In this document: positions 43,548 to 52,704 of the stretch, one piece after another
Numbering within the stretch: position 1 is the first letter of the stretch
Layout: each line of letters opens with the position of its first letter
Assembly (NCBI GenBank): GCA_013361525.1
Contig: JABFXY010000048.1
Coordinates: 1 to 55,960, forward strand
Length of the DNA: 55,960 nucleotides
Reading direction: 5' to 3'
Source of the DNA: Polyangiaceae bacterium
GTDB lineage: Bacteria > Myxococcota_A > Polyangia > Polyangiales > Polyangiaceae
Made by a program: the position numbers and the translations under genes
The notes under the pieces: model-generated
What the model was told of the DNA's origin: nothing
Seen by the model: only the letters and a program-made list of their open reading frames with translations
Databases searched by the model: none

Positions 43548-45563
43548 ATGCCGTCCGAGGAGAACGAGGTCGTCGACGTCGTCATCGTGGGTGCAGGCTT
43601 CACGGGTATCTCCGCCGCGCGAGAGCTCGCCGATCTCGGCGTGAGCTTCCGGGTGCTGGACAGCTTCAGCGATCACCTGGGCGGGCGAGCCTACAGCTAC
43701 GACCCGGGCGCGCCCCCGAGCGCGAACCTGCGGTTCGACCACGGCGCCGAATACATCGGGGATACGCAAAACGAGATCATGCAGCTCATCAAAGAGCTGC
43801 TGCCGGCCGATTGCCTGGTGAACGGCGCGCACATGCGCCACCCCTACCCGTCTCAAATCATGATCCTCGCCGGGGAGCGGTATGTCTTCCGGCTCGATCA
43901 AAGCTTGTTCGGGATTACCGGTATCCCGCCGCAGATCGGCATCATCTCCGCGCTCGGCGTCATCGGCTTGCTCGCCGAGATGACGTTGGTCGAAATGCAG
44001 GTGAACGTCCTCGAGCCGTGGAAAGCCTCGGACGAAATGCTCGAGCTCGACCAAATCTCGATATGGGATTGGCTCGGCCAGAAAGAGTGGGTCAACCCGA
44101 CGGTGAAGGACCTCATGCGCATCAGCATCGAGGCCCTCCTTTCGATCGAGCCGAGCGAGATATCCCCGCTTTACCTTCTTTGGTACACCGCGTGTAACAA
44201 CGGCCTCATCACCGAGGTGAACGACGACGCCGGCGGCCCGCAGCAATATTGGCTCAAATGCGGGATGAGCGAGCTCGCGGAGCGCTTTGCCGATCCGATT
44301 CGGGATCACATTCGACAGGGCGTGCGCGTCTCGAAGATCGATTTGACCGGAGAGCTCGTGAAGGTGACGACGAGCACCGGCGAGGAGCTTCGCGCAAAGA
44401 AGGTGCTGGTCGCGACGTCACCACACTCGGCCGGCCGGATCGAATACGCACCCGAGCCGTCCTCGGCGCGTCGAGCGCTCATGAACATGCCCATGGGCCG
44501 GACGCTCAAATGCCAAGTCTTCTACAAGTCGCAATGGTGGCGCGACAGCAACGGGACGCACTTCAACGGATATGCCGGCGGCGCCAACTACCCTGTGCTC
44601 TGGGTCATGGATAATTCGCCGCTGCCCGGCGTCGACGACAAGACGCACGTGCTCATGACGTTCACCGTCGGTGCGCAGCTCGACGCCCTCGGCCCGAACC
44701 CGAGCGAGGAACAAATCATCACGCACGTCACCGGTGCGCTGCGCGACATGTTCGACGACGATCGGGCGCTCGCCGGGTCCGACGAATACGTCGGGCTGCG
44801 CTGGTATCGGTGGGACTCGAACGAGAAGTTCGTGGGTGGTGGACCGAACACGGTCTTCAAGGTCGGCGCGCTGACGGGCGACCCGGGGAAGATCATGAAT
44901 CAACATTGGGACGACAAGGTGTTCTTCGCTTCGGCGGAGAACGCGCGCAACCTATCGCCCCGATCGAAGTCGCCCCATTACGACCTCTTCAACGACGACA
45001 ACGTCCCCAAGTACACGAAAGACGGCATCCTTCTTTCGAGCTCGAAGCCGCCTTTCACCACCAACTATTCGGATTACCGCCAGAGCCTCGGCTACATGGA
45101 CGGAGCGATCATCTCCGGCCGGTACGTCGCAAACGAGCTGGCCGACAGCCTCGGTCGGAAGAACCACCTGCGCGCGTACGCGCCCGCGGCGAAACCGGCG
45201 GCGGCGCCCCCGCCTTGTGAGGACAAACCGCTCAACGAAGTGCTGGGTGTCCTCGAGTCACTGAAGAAGGACATCGACGCGCTGTCGCACGACGACGTGC
45301 GCGCCTGGCAAGAGCGCGGCGCGGGGCCGAGGGGCTATGTGGCGTGGTTGCAGCAGTCGCTCACCAAGGCGCTCGAAGGCGACGACGCGAAAGCGGCTGA
45401 CCGCGTGAAACGCCTCACCAAGCTTCGCGACTTCGCCGCGACCGCCGTGATGACGATGCAACCGAGCGCGAAGGACGCCGACAAAGAGCCTTCGCTGCTC
45501 ACGCGGATCCGCGGAGCATTCGACGACGCGGACTCGCTGCTGCGAAAGAAGCTCGGGTTGTAA
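43548..45563 (+). CDS. flavin-dependent amine oxidase-family protein with C-terminal extension
   Basis: The protein has 671 residues. The FAD dinucleotide loop VIVGAGFTGISAARELADLG (residues 12-31) is followed by GGRAYS, the GG motif of flavin monoamine oxidases. The final FAD-binding stretch near residues 510-525 (YMDGAIISGRYVANEL) completes a typical oxidase of about 530 residues. The last ~135 residues are an added Ala/Pro linker plus a helical, charged segment (DALSHDDVRAWQERG, KAADRVKRLTKLRDF). There is no signal peptide. GGAGG lies 8 nt before ATG 43548. The substrate may be an amine or a carotenoid-type compound; no pathway partner is adjacent. Confidence 0.88.
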   Translation: MPSEENEVVDVVIVGAGFTGISAARELADLGVSFRVLDSFSDHLGGRAYSYDPGAPPSANLRFDHGAEYIGDTQNEIMQLIKELLPADCLVNGAHMRHPYPSQIMILAGERYVFRLDQSLFGITGIPPQIGIISALGVIGLLAEMTLVEMQVNVLEPWKASDEMLELDQISIWDWLGQKEWVNPTVKDLMRISIEALLSIEPSEISPLYLLWYTACNNGLITEVNDDAGGPQQYWLKCGMSELAERFADPIRDHIRQGVRVSKIDLTGELVKVTTSTGEELRAKKVLVATSPHSAGRIEYAPEPSSARRALMNMPMGRTLKCQVFYKSQWWRDSNGTHFNGYAGGANYPVLWVMDNSPLPGVDDKTHVLMTFTVGAQLDALGPNPSEEQIITHVTGALRDMFDDDRALAGSDEYVGLRWYRWDSNEKFVGGGPNTVFKVGALTGDPGKIMNQHWDDKVFFASAENARNLSPRSKSPHYDLFNDDNVPKYTKDGILLSSSKPPFTTNYSDYRQSLGYMDGAIISGRYVANELADSLGRKNHLRAYAPAAKPAAAPPPCEDKPLNEVLGVLESLKKDIDALSHDDVRAWQERGAGPRGYVAWLQQSLTKALEGDDAKAADRVKRLTKLRDFAATAVMTMQPSAKDADKEPSLLTRIRGAFDDADSLLRKKLGL

Positions 45564-45564
45564 T

Positions 45565-45580
45565 CGCGGGGGCGCCCGCG
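45565..45580. terminator. hairpin between convergent genes
   Basis: CGCGGG-GGCG-CCCGCG forms a 6-bp GC stem just after the amine oxidase stop codon. It lies between convergent stops at 45563 and 45602. Short, and without a T-run. Confidence 0.35.
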
Positions 45581-45601
45581 GAGACGGCGCGAGGGGAGTG
45601 G

Positions 45602-46162
45602 TCAGCGATCGGTCCAGCTGAGCTCGCAGACCATCGTCCCCTCGCCGCTGCCCCCGCCGGAGATGATGCGCGCGGACGGCGACTTGCCGCCGCAAAGCTC
45701 GATGAGGACCTCGGTGCTGCCGAGGATGTCCTCCCAGACGCCGCGGCTCGATCCCTCGCAACCGCCGTACTTCACGCGCGCGAATCCCTTGCGATTTTCT
45801 TCGATGTGGACCGTTCCGGTCTCGCAGAAGAGCGTGAAGATGCGGCCGAGCTGCTTCACCATCGTCTCGGGCGACAGGAACTTGAGGATGAAACGGTAGA
45901 GCGTCGTCACGTCGTGACGCGTCGCCGTTCTGCCGATCTCGCGCGAGATCTCCGGCCCGTACGTCAGCTGCGCGGCCGTGTGCAAAGAGGCGAACCACTC
46001 CATCGGGTACCAGCCGACCGTGAGGATCTCTTTGTGTCTGAGGGCGTGCGCTACCTCGGGGGGAACACCGGGAAAGAGCCGCTCGATCGCGCCGTCTCCC
46101 TTGAGCTCAGTCAGCGTGCGCTCGAACGCCACCATGCTCAAACCCTTGACGCGAACGCTCAT
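45602..46162 (-). CDS. DUF2378-family (TIGR02265) protein
   Basis: A 186-residue protein matching the myxobacteria-restricted DUF2378 family. It begins MSVRVKGLSMVAFERTL; the conserved VGWYPMEWFASLHTAA, EISREIGRTATRHDVTTLYRFILKFLSPE and EGSSRGVWEDILGSTEVLIELCGG follow in order, ending ELSWTD. Length is as in the family. Its function is unknown; the fold has been compared with haem-NO-binding-type sensors but no ligand residue is clear here. GAGG precedes ATG 46162. It stands alone, with a 19-nt palindrome 120 bp upstream. Confidence 0.88.
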   Translation of the reverse strand: MSVRVKGLSMVAFERTLTELKGDGAIERLFPGVPPEVAHALRHKEILTVGWYPMEWFASLHTAAQLTYGPEISREIGRTATRHDVTTLYRFILKFLSPETMVKQLGRIFTLFCETGTVHIEENRKGFARVKYGGCEGSSRGVWEDILGSTEVLIELCGGKSPSARIISGGGSGEGTMVCELSWTDR

Positions 46163-46537
46163 CAATGTGCCTCGAACCTCGCAGGACACTACAGACCTGC
46201 CAGATGCGTCAAGATGATCGGCCGTCTCGCGGAGCGTGGGAGTGACGCGGTGATGCGCGCGCGGCAGGCTATGTTTTCCCGGGTTCGCCGCCGGCGAACC
46301 GAGGCTCTCACGAATACCTACCGCGGGACCTTTTACGGTCTCTTTACGCGCCCACCAGGAAGTCTTGTCGTACATCGGCGATCGCTTTCACGGCCAGCAC
46401 GGCTCGTGCAGCCCCTCACACCGGTGTCGGATCGGTCGTAAACGCTCTTAACCCCCTCGCCGTCGTCCGGGCCCATCGCAGCCGGCGCGGACGACCTGCC
46501 GACATCGGCTGGCATCGGCGCATGCTCTCGCCGCGAC
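46163..46537. other. gene-free region between DUF2378 and recQ genes
   Basis: These 375 bp separate divergent genes. They contain the palindrome at 46282-46300 and slightly AT-richer stretches near 46315-46350 and 46430-46450 that may be promoters. No gene is supported. Confidence 0.45.
46282..46300. promoter_or_regulatory. 19-nt perfect palindrome, candidate operator
   Basis: GGTTCGCCG-C-CGGCGAACC is a perfect 9-bp inverted repeat around one base, 120 bp upstream of the DUF2378 start and about 240 bp upstream of recQ. As a DNA site it would suit a dimeric regulator; GTTCG is also part of LexA-type half-sites, but the spacing is not that of a known SOS box. Confidence 0.35.
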
Positions 46538-48310
46538 GTGCGCCGAGTGGTACGAGGCGTGCCGATCGTGAGCACGCTCGAGCACGAAATCACCACCGCG
46601 AGCGGCGTGCGCCGAGCGGTCGCAGCCCTCCAAGAGGAGGTCGCGGCGGCTGTTTCGTCGGGGGCGGATTATCGTGCGTGCCGAGCGAAGCTCGACCAGC
46701 TGCGCGACACCTATCGCCGCGACGCGGGGCTGTTCGACGGCGAGATGCTGACGCTCCTGCGTGGTCTCGCGAAGGAGCTGCAGCGGCCGCCGAAAAATCG
46801 CCCCACCGCCGAGCAGGTCCTCAAGGAGACGTTCGGCTACGACCACTTCCGCAAGGGGCAGCGCGAGATCATCGACGCCGTGCTCGCGGGTCGCGACTGC
46901 ATCGGCATCATGCCGACCGGCGCCGGCAAGTCGCTGACGTATCAGATCCCGGCGCGCGTGCTCGGGGGCACGACCCTCGTCGTCTCGCCGCTCATCGCCC
47001 TGATGAAAGACCAGGTCGACGCGCTGACGAGCTTCGGCGTCCCGGCGACGTACCTCAACTCGAGCCTCTCCGCCGAGGATCGCGCCGAGAAGATGGCGCA
47101 GATCGAGGCCGGCAAGATCGAGCTCGTGTACGTCGCACCGGAAGGCCTCCAGGCTTCGGCGGGACGTGTCCTTTCGCGCATCGACCTCCGGCTCGTCGCG
47201 GTCGACGAGGCGCATTGCATCAGCCAGTGGGGCCACGATTTCCGCCCGGCGTATCGAAACCTCGCCGGCTTGAAGCGGCGCTTTCCGGCGGTACCGATCC
47301 TCGCGCTCACCGCGACCGCGACCGACGCGGTGACGGCCGACATCCTGGCGCAGCTCGGGATGCGCGCACCGGCGATCCAACGCGGCTCGTTCTTCCGCCC
47401 GAACTTGCACATCCACGTCTTCAAGAAGGGCGGAGACGTCGGGGGCAAACGGATCCCGCCGGTGCGCGACGCGATCCTGCAAGTGATTCGCGCGCGCGCC
47501 GGCGACAGCGGCATCGTGTATTGCCTGTCGCGCAACAACGTCGAGAGCACGTGCGAATACCTGCGCGAGAACGGCGTCCGCGCGGCGCCCTACCACGCGG
47601 GGATGGAGCCCGAGCGGCGCGCGCGCACGCAGGACGAGTTTCGAAACGACAAGATCGACGTCGTCGTCGCGACGATCGCGTTCGGCATGGGCATCGACAA
47701 GAGCAACGTCCGCTACGTCGTGCACCGCGACATGCCGCGATCGATCGAAGGCTATTACCAAGAGATCGGTCGCGCCGGGCGCGACGGGATGCCCAGCGAC
47801 TGCGTGATGTTTTATTCGTGGTCGGAGGTCGTCGCGTACGACCGAATGACCTCCGACGCATCCGACGAGGTCGCGATGCGCGCGGCGGCCCAGGCACGCG
47901 AGATGTACCGCTTCTCCGAGCGGCAAGGGTGCCGGCATCAAGCAGTCGTCGGGTATTTCGGTGAGGACATCGAGCCCTGCGGCGAATCGTGCGACGTGTG
48001 CGGCGCGCCGAATCCGCTCGCGACACGACATTCGAAAGGCCGCCGCTCGACTTCCGTCGCATCGGAGCCCACATCCGGACGCGAAGAAGAGCTGCTGGTC
48101 CTGCTCAAGTCGCTTCGTCGCCATTTGGCCGAAGCGAAGGGCGTCCCCGCGTACGTCGTTTTCAGCGACGCGACGCTCGCCGACATGGTGAAGCGCCACC
48201 CGACGACCGAGGCGGAGATGCTCGACGTGAGCGGCGTCGGGCCACGCAAGCTCGAGGCGTACGGAGACGCATTTTTGCGCGTGTTGCGAGAGGAGAAGCG
48301 CGGGCGATGA
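46538..48310 (+). CDS. recQ: RecQ-family ATP-dependent DNA helicase
   Basis: A 590-residue 3'-5' helicase. After an N-terminal extension of about 90 residues come motif 0 ([14 protein letters not shown]), Walker A PTGAGKS (Lys131), DEAH (223-226) with [14 protein letters not shown], motif III ALTATAT and motif [12 protein letters not shown]. The RecQ zinc-binding Cys set ([12 protein letters not shown], then CGESCDVC) and a C-terminal HRDC domain (about 515-585) complete it. It acts in recombination and fork repair. GTG 46538 gives the longest form; GTG 46568 is an equally reasonable start. cydA follows 22 bp downstream, so the transcript may be shared. Confidence 0.95.
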   Translation: MRRVVRGVPIVSTLEHEITTASGVRRAVAALQEEVAAAVSSGADYRACRAKLDQLRDTYRRDAGLFDGEMLTLLRGLAKELQRPPKNRPTAEQVLKETFGYDHFRKGQREIIDAVLAGRDCIGIMPTGAGKSLTYQIPARVLGGTTLVVSPLIALMKDQVDALTSFGVPATYLNSSLSAEDRAEKMAQIEAGKIELVYVAPEGLQASAGRVLSRIDLRLVAVDEAHCISQWGHDFRPAYRNLAGLKRRFPAVPILALTATATDAVTADILAQLGMRAPAIQRGSFFRPNLHIHVFKKGGDVGGKRIPPVRDAILQVIRARAGDSGIVYCLSRNNVESTCEYLRENGVRAAPYHAGMEPERRARTQDEFRNDKIDVVVATIAFGMGIDKSNVRYVVHRDMPRSIEGYYQEIGRAGRDGMPSDCVMFYSWSEVVAYDRMTSDASDEVAMRAAAQAREMYRFSERQGCRHQAVVGYFGEDIEPCGESCDVCGAPNPLATRHSKGRRSTSVASEPTSGREEELLVLLKSLRRHLAEAKGVPAYVVFSDATLADMVKRHPTTEAEMLDVSGVGPRKLEAYGDAFLRVLREEKRGR

Positions 48311-48332
48311 CGACGCGAGGACGAGGCGAAGC

Positions 48333-49595
48333 ATGAGCGAGGTGCTCTACGCGCGCCTGCAAATGGCCTATTCGCTCGGCTTTCACATCGTGTTCGCTGC
48401 CATCGGCATCGCGATGCCGGTCCTCATGGTGATCGCGGAGGTGATGTGGCTCCGCACGAAAGAGGACGAGTACCTGAAGCTCGCGAAGCGCTGGGCGAAG
48501 GGGACGGCCGTCTTCTTCGCGGTCGGCGCGGTCTCCGGCACGGTGCTCTCGTTCGAGCTCGGCCTGCTGTTTCCGAATTTCATGAAACACGCGGGGCCGC
48601 TCGTCGGTCTGCCATTCTCGCTCGAAGGTTTCGCGTTCTTCACCGAGGCGATCTTTCTCGGCGTGTACCTCTACGGTTGGGACAAGGTTCATCGCTGGGC
48701 ACATGTCGGCGCCGGCGTCGTCGTCGCGCTGAGCGGAACGTTGTCCGCGGTGTTCGTCACGTTCGTGAACGCCTGGATGAATGCACCCACCGGGTTTCGA
48801 GTCGACAACGGCGCGCTCGTCGACATCGATCCGATTGCCGCGATGGCCTCGCCGTTCGCGTTCCACGAGATCCTGCACACGGTGCTCGCCGCGTACATGG
48901 CGACCACGCTCGCGGTCGGCGCCATCCACGCGTTCGGGCTCTTGCGGAAGCCGGGCTCGACCTTCCACAAGCGCGCGCTCACGATCGCGTTGGTCGTGAC
49001 GATCCCGGTGTCGCTCGCGCAACCGCTCGTCGGTCACCACGCCGGGCAGGTGGTCGCGGAGCACCAGCCGCTGAAGCTCGCTTCGATGGAGCAGCTCGAG
49101 AAGACGCAGCCCGGCGCACCGATCGAGGTCGGGCCCGTGAAGATCCCCGGGCTCCTCTCGTTCATGGCGTTCAACGACTTCGACGCGACGGTCACCGGTT
49201 TAGAGGAATTCCCGCCGGAGGATCGCCCGCACCCGATCGTCAAACCGTCGTTTCAGATCATGGTCGGGCTCGGAACGGCTGCTGCTGCCTACGCGGCCTT
49301 CACGATGCTGTTCTTTCTCCGAAAGCGGACCATCCCCGATAACCGCTGGTGGCTCCGAGGCACCGTGGCGCTCGGCCCCGCGGGCGTCATCGCGATGGAG
49401 GCCGGCTGGATCGTGACGGAGGTCGGCCGCCAGCCGTGGACCATCTACGGCGTGATGCGTACGTCGGAAGCTGCGACGCCGGTGACCGGGCTCTGGCTGC
49501 CCTTCGTGATCTTCGGGCTCGTGTACGCAGGCCTCGCGGTGATCGTCACCGGCGTGCTCGTGCGGCAGGTGCGTGAGACGACGGAGCCTTCGTGA
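48333..49595 (+). CDS. cydA: cytochrome bd ubiquinol oxidase subunit I
   Basis: A 420-residue polytopic subunit. The N-terminal LQMAYSLGFHIVFAAIGIAMP supplies the haem b595 ligand His18. The quinol-site/GRQPW signature EAGWIVTEVGRQPW, with its Glu, lies near residues 356-369. The length is shorter than E. coli CydA (about 520), indicating the short Q-loop form. With CydB it oxidises quinol and reduces oxygen with high affinity in the inner membrane. Its stop overlaps the cydB start. No cydX, cydC or cydD is visible. Confidence 0.96.
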   Translation: MSEVLYARLQMAYSLGFHIVFAAIGIAMPVLMVIAEVMWLRTKEDEYLKLAKRWAKGTAVFFAVGAVSGTVLSFELGLLFPNFMKHAGPLVGLPFSLEGFAFFTEAIFLGVYLYGWDKVHRWAHVGAGVVVALSGTLSAVFVTFVNAWMNAPTGFRVDNGALVDIDPIAAMASPFAFHEILHTVLAAYMATTLAVGAIHAFGLLRKPGSTFHKRALTIALVVTIPVSLAQPLVGHHAGQVVAEHQPLKLASMEQLEKTQPGAPIEVGPVKIPGLLSFMAFNDFDATVTGLEEFPPEDRPHPIVKPSFQIMVGLGTAAAAYAAFTMLFFLRKRTIPDNRWWLRGTVALGPAGVIAMEAGWIVTEVGRQPWTIYGVMRTSEAATPVTGLWLPFVIFGLVYAGLAVIVTGVLVRQVRETTEPS

Positions 49596-50596
49596 TGGGG
49601 CTACCCGAGATCTTCGCCGGCCTCATCCTGATCGCGCTCGTCCTCTACGCCGTGCTGGGTGGCGCGGACTTCGGCGGCGGCGTCTGGGATTTGGTCGCGA
49701 CCGGCCCGCGCGCGAAAGAGCAGCGCGCCCTGATCGAGCGGGCGATCGCGCCGGTGTGGGAGGCGAACCACGTCTGGCTCATCCTGGCGGTGGTGCTGCT
49801 GTTCACCGCATTTCCACCGGCATTTTCGACGCTCGCGATCGAGTACCACGTGCCGCTCGTCATCCTGCTCGTCGGGATCGTCTTTCGCGGATCCGCGTTC
49901 GTCTTTCGCCAATACGGGGGCGGGGGCGAGGAAGCGACGGCGCGGTGGGGTCGAGTCTTCGCGATCGCGAGCACCGTGACGCCGGTGTTCATCGGCATCA
50001 CCGTCGGAGCAGTCACCGCGATCGACCTGCCGACCAACGAGTTGCGCGTTCCGTCGACGTACGACACGAGCTGGCTGCGGCCCTTCCCCATCCTCGTCGG
50101 CCTCTTCACCCTCGCGCAGTTCGCGTTCGTCGCTGCCGTGTATCTGACGAACGAAGCGGAAACGCCGGAGCTTCAGAACGACTTTCGATGGCGCGGGATC
50201 GGCGCGAGCCTCGTTTCGGGCGTCCTCGCGGGTGCATCGGCGCTGACGGCCGGTCCGAGCACCGCGCATTTCTCGTCGCGTCTCATCGGTTCGACATGGA
50301 CGGCGCCGCTTGCCGTTTTGACGACGGTGTCCGCGGTGGGCGCGATCGTGTGTCTGCAGGCGCGCCGTTACAGGGTCGCGCGTGTGCTCGCAGTGGCGCA
50401 GGTCGCGCTCGTCATCGCGGGTTGGGGCGCGGCGCAATATCCCTATCTGATCGGCCCGTCGCTCACCGTGCAGGAGGCTGCAGCGCCTCCGGCCACGCTG
50501 AAGGTCGTGTGGCCGGTGCTGATTGCAGGCTCGGTCCTGCTGCTGCCGTCGCTCTATTGGATGTTGCGCGTGTTCAAACGGCCTGCGTCGCGCTGA
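49595..50596 (+). CDS. cydB: cytochrome bd ubiquinol oxidase subunit II
   Basis: A 333-residue polytopic subunit with about eight membrane helices. The N-terminal MGLPEIFAGLILIALVLYAV followed by GGADFGGGVWDL is diagnostic of CydB. Other conserved stretches are RAIAPVWEANHVWLI-like IAPVWEANHVWLILAVVLLF and a C-terminal hydrophobic helix. ATG 49595 overlaps the cydA stop (GTG 49592 is an alternative). It completes a two-gene oxidase operon downstream of recQ. Confidence 0.96.
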   Translation: MGLPEIFAGLILIALVLYAVLGGADFGGGVWDLVATGPRAKEQRALIERAIAPVWEANHVWLILAVVLLFTAFPPAFSTLAIEYHVPLVILLVGIVFRGSAFVFRQYGGGGEEATARWGRVFAIASTVTPVFIGITVGAVTAIDLPTNELRVPSTYDTSWLRPFPILVGLFTLAQFAFVAAVYLTNEAETPELQNDFRWRGIGASLVSGVLAGASALTAGPSTAHFSSRLIGSTWTAPLAVLTTVSAVGAIVCLQARRYRVARVLAVAQVALVIAGWGAAQYPYLIGPSLTVQEAAAPPATLKVVWPVLIAGSVLLLPSLYWMLRVFKRPASR

Positions 50597-50617
50597 GACG
50601 CGCGCGCCAACAGGGAA

Positions 50618-52492
50618 TCACTGCACGGCGTCGACGAGCCAGCCGTGACCGGCGACGAGGACTTCCTCGGGGCTCGAGCCGCCTTGCTTCGACGGGCCGC
50701 TGGCCCAGCCGTTCGACCCCTGCGAGAGGGTGAAGCCGTGATCGCCGAACACGTAGGCGAGCGTGCGCGCGGGGAACGATTCGAACAGGCGCACCAGAAT
50801 GCCCGCGACCTCTTCCGCGATCGCGTCGAGGCGCTCGTCGTAGCCCGGGCCGGGACCGCGCAGGCGAGCTTCGACGAGGTCGAGCTTGAGAACCTCTCGC
50901 GCGCCGAGGCGCTCGCGGCGGATCGCATTCACCGTGCGACCTCGCGCGACCTCGGGTTCGCTCGCCGGTCCGGGGATGTCTTTCAGACCTTCGGTGCCGC
51001 GCGCGAGCAAGTGCATCTGCACCGGCGTCGTCGAGGGGAGCGCGGCCCAGAGGACGGACTTTTCGACGAGCACGGCGCGCTTGTCGAGGGCGGTCCCGAT
51101 CCGTGCGCCGACGCGCTCGGCGAGGTCGAAGCTCATCGAGTCGACGAGGATCAGCTTCACCGAGCGCGCGCTCGCGAGGCGCGCCACGCGATGCGCATTC
51201 TCGTGCGCGTCCATCACCATCGGCGGACGCTTCGCCGTCACCTTCACCGAGCCGAACGATGCCTCGTAGCTCTCGGCGAAGCTCGAGCGCCACTCGGCGA
51301 CGACGTTCTCGACCGCGGCGTCCGCTTCACCGCGCGCGATCGCGCCGATCAGCGGGATGTAGCGCGTCGAGAAGAGCTTCTCGATGGCGGCGACCGGCTT
51401 CGGACCGCGCGCGGCGTCGAGCTCCATCGCGTAGGTTCGCCACGTGGACTGGAGCACGAGGCGCGCCGCGCGCTCGGCCTCGAGTCGCTCCGCCTCGGCA
51501 CGCTCGGCGGCAACACGTTCGGCTTCGAGGCGGTCCGCTTCGCGCTTCGCAGCCGCTTGTCGCTCCGCTTCACGACGAGCCGCCGCGCGTTCGGAAGCGC
51601 GAATCTCCGCCGCCCGCGCAGCCTCGACGGCTGCGGCGGCTTCGTCGACACCTCCACCTTGGGCTTCCTCGTCCTCGAGCCCCTCGTCGACGCGGTAGGT
51701 TCGCTTCGCGAGCGCACCGAAACCCGCGGCTTCGACGGGAAGATCCGCGTCGAAGCTCGGCGCGGGCGGCGGCGGCGGACGCAGCGTCTCCGCGATCGGC
51801 GGCGGTGACGGTCGGTCTTCTGCAGCCGCGTGTGTAGGCGCAGCCGAGCGCTCGGGCACCTCGAGCGCCGGAATCTTCATCGCAACGGCAGGCGGCAGCG
51901 GCGACGCGGCGCCCGCTTGCGAAGCACCGAGGAAGGTCTCGAGCGAGACCGGCACTCGAAGGGAAACACCGCGGTCGCTCTCGTCGAAGAGAACCACGAG
52001 CCGAAGTCGACGCTCCGTGCGCGCGACGTCGATCCACGAGGACAAGGCGGCAGCGTCCGCGTCGTGAAGGAGCCCGCCCTCCGCGATCGTCGACAGCTTC
52101 GGCAGGCACACGCAGATCCCGCGAACCGGAAGGCTCGCGGCGCGGCTCACCTGGTCTTCGACGACGGAGCGCAGCGGCGCACCTTCACCGAGGGACGAAG
52201 GGAGCGCACCGCGCGAAGCGAGCACCGCCTCCATGTCGGCATCGATCGCCGCGCCGAGCCGGCCCGCCTCGATCGAAGGAACGAACAACACGATGGCGCG
52301 CGCGCGTTCGGCGTCACGCACCGTGCGCGTGCGCTGCGCGTCGCTGGAGAAGCGCACCACGGGCGGCAAAGCCCGCGGGGTCGCCGCCTCCCGCTTGCGC
52401 GCAGCCACCAGCGGAAGGTCCGACGGCGATTCGTCGGTGTCGATCGGCGCCGGAGCCGGAGCCATGGACGCGGCGAGGAGTTCGGTCGTCAT
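50618..52492 (-). CDS. PglZ-like (alkaline-phosphatase superfamily) domain protein with coiled coil
   Basis: A 624-residue cytoplasmic protein without signal peptide or membrane segment. Residues 1-190 form an N-terminal domain of unknown type. A Pro-rich linker (200-250) follows, then an Ala/Arg/Glu-rich predicted coiled coil (283-345). The C-terminal part resembles PglZ domains: VDSMSFD with metal-type Asp451, LPSTTP with the candidate nucleophile Thr488, then GDHGF (Asp584, His585) and GGSSPEEVLV at 604-613. PglZ is best known from BREX and from two-component proteins, but no other BREX gene is present. ATG 52492 is chosen because the frame upstream runs through a repeat. Confidence 0.62.
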   Translation of the reverse strand: MTTELLAASMAPAPAPIDTDESPSDLPLVAARKREAATPRALPPVVRFSSDAQRTRTVRDAERARAIVLFVPSIEAGRLGAAIDADMEAVLASRGALPSSLGEGAPLRSVVEDQVSRAASLPVRGICVCLPKLSTIAEGGLLHDADAAALSSWIDVARTERRLRLVVLFDESDRGVSLRVPVSLETFLGASQAGAASPLPPAVAMKIPALEVPERSAAPTHAAAEDRPSPPPIAETLRPPPPPAPSFDADLPVEAAGFGALAKRTYRVDEGLEDEEAQGGGVDEAAAAVEAARAAEIRASERAAARREAERQAAAKREADRLEAERVAAERAEAERLEAERAARLVLQSTWRTYAMELDAARGPKPVAAIEKLFSTRYIPLIGAIARGEADAAVENVVAEWRSSFAESYEASFGSVKVTAKRPPMVMDAHENAHRVARLASARSVKLILVDSMSFDLAERVGARIGTALDKRAVLVEKSVLWAALPSTTPVQMHLLARGTEGLKDIPGPASEPEVARGRTVNAIRRERLGAREVLKLDLVEARLRGPGPGYDERLDAIAEEVAGILVRLFESFPARTLAYVFGDHGFTLSQGSNGWASGPSKQGGSSPEEVLVAGHGWLVDAVQ

Positions 52493-52552
52493 GCCGAGCC
52501 ACCCGTGCCAGAAACCGATCAAAAGGGCGAGTTTTCGGATCGCCGCTCGCCG

Positions 52553-52704
52553 GACGAGAGAGGGAGAGGGGTCGCCAAGGGCGCCAAGGGAAGAGAGAGA
52601 AAGAAGAGGGTTTGATGAGAGGGCGGCCGCACCACGCGACGTCGTCAAATTCCCCTCTCTCTTCTTCCTCCTTCTGCCCTTGGCGCCCTTGGCGACCCCT
52701 CTTC
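52553..52704. repeat. interspersed repeat, copy C (inverted repeat)
   Basis: Positions 52565-52590 and 52677-52702 are perfect 26-nt inverted copies containing CCTTGGCGCCCTTGGCGACC. Purine-rich (GAGAGAGAAAGAAGAGG) and pyrimidine-rich tracts flank the cores on the inner side and can also pair. The right core ends 3 nt before the stop codon of the minus-strand ligase gene. The spacer between cores is 86 nt. Confidence 0.88.

Noticed and set aside
50618..52492. BREX phage-defence locus around the PglZ-like gene
   Set aside because: No brxA, brxB, brxC, pglX or brxL homologue is adjacent; neighbours are cydAB and an acyl-CoA synthetase.
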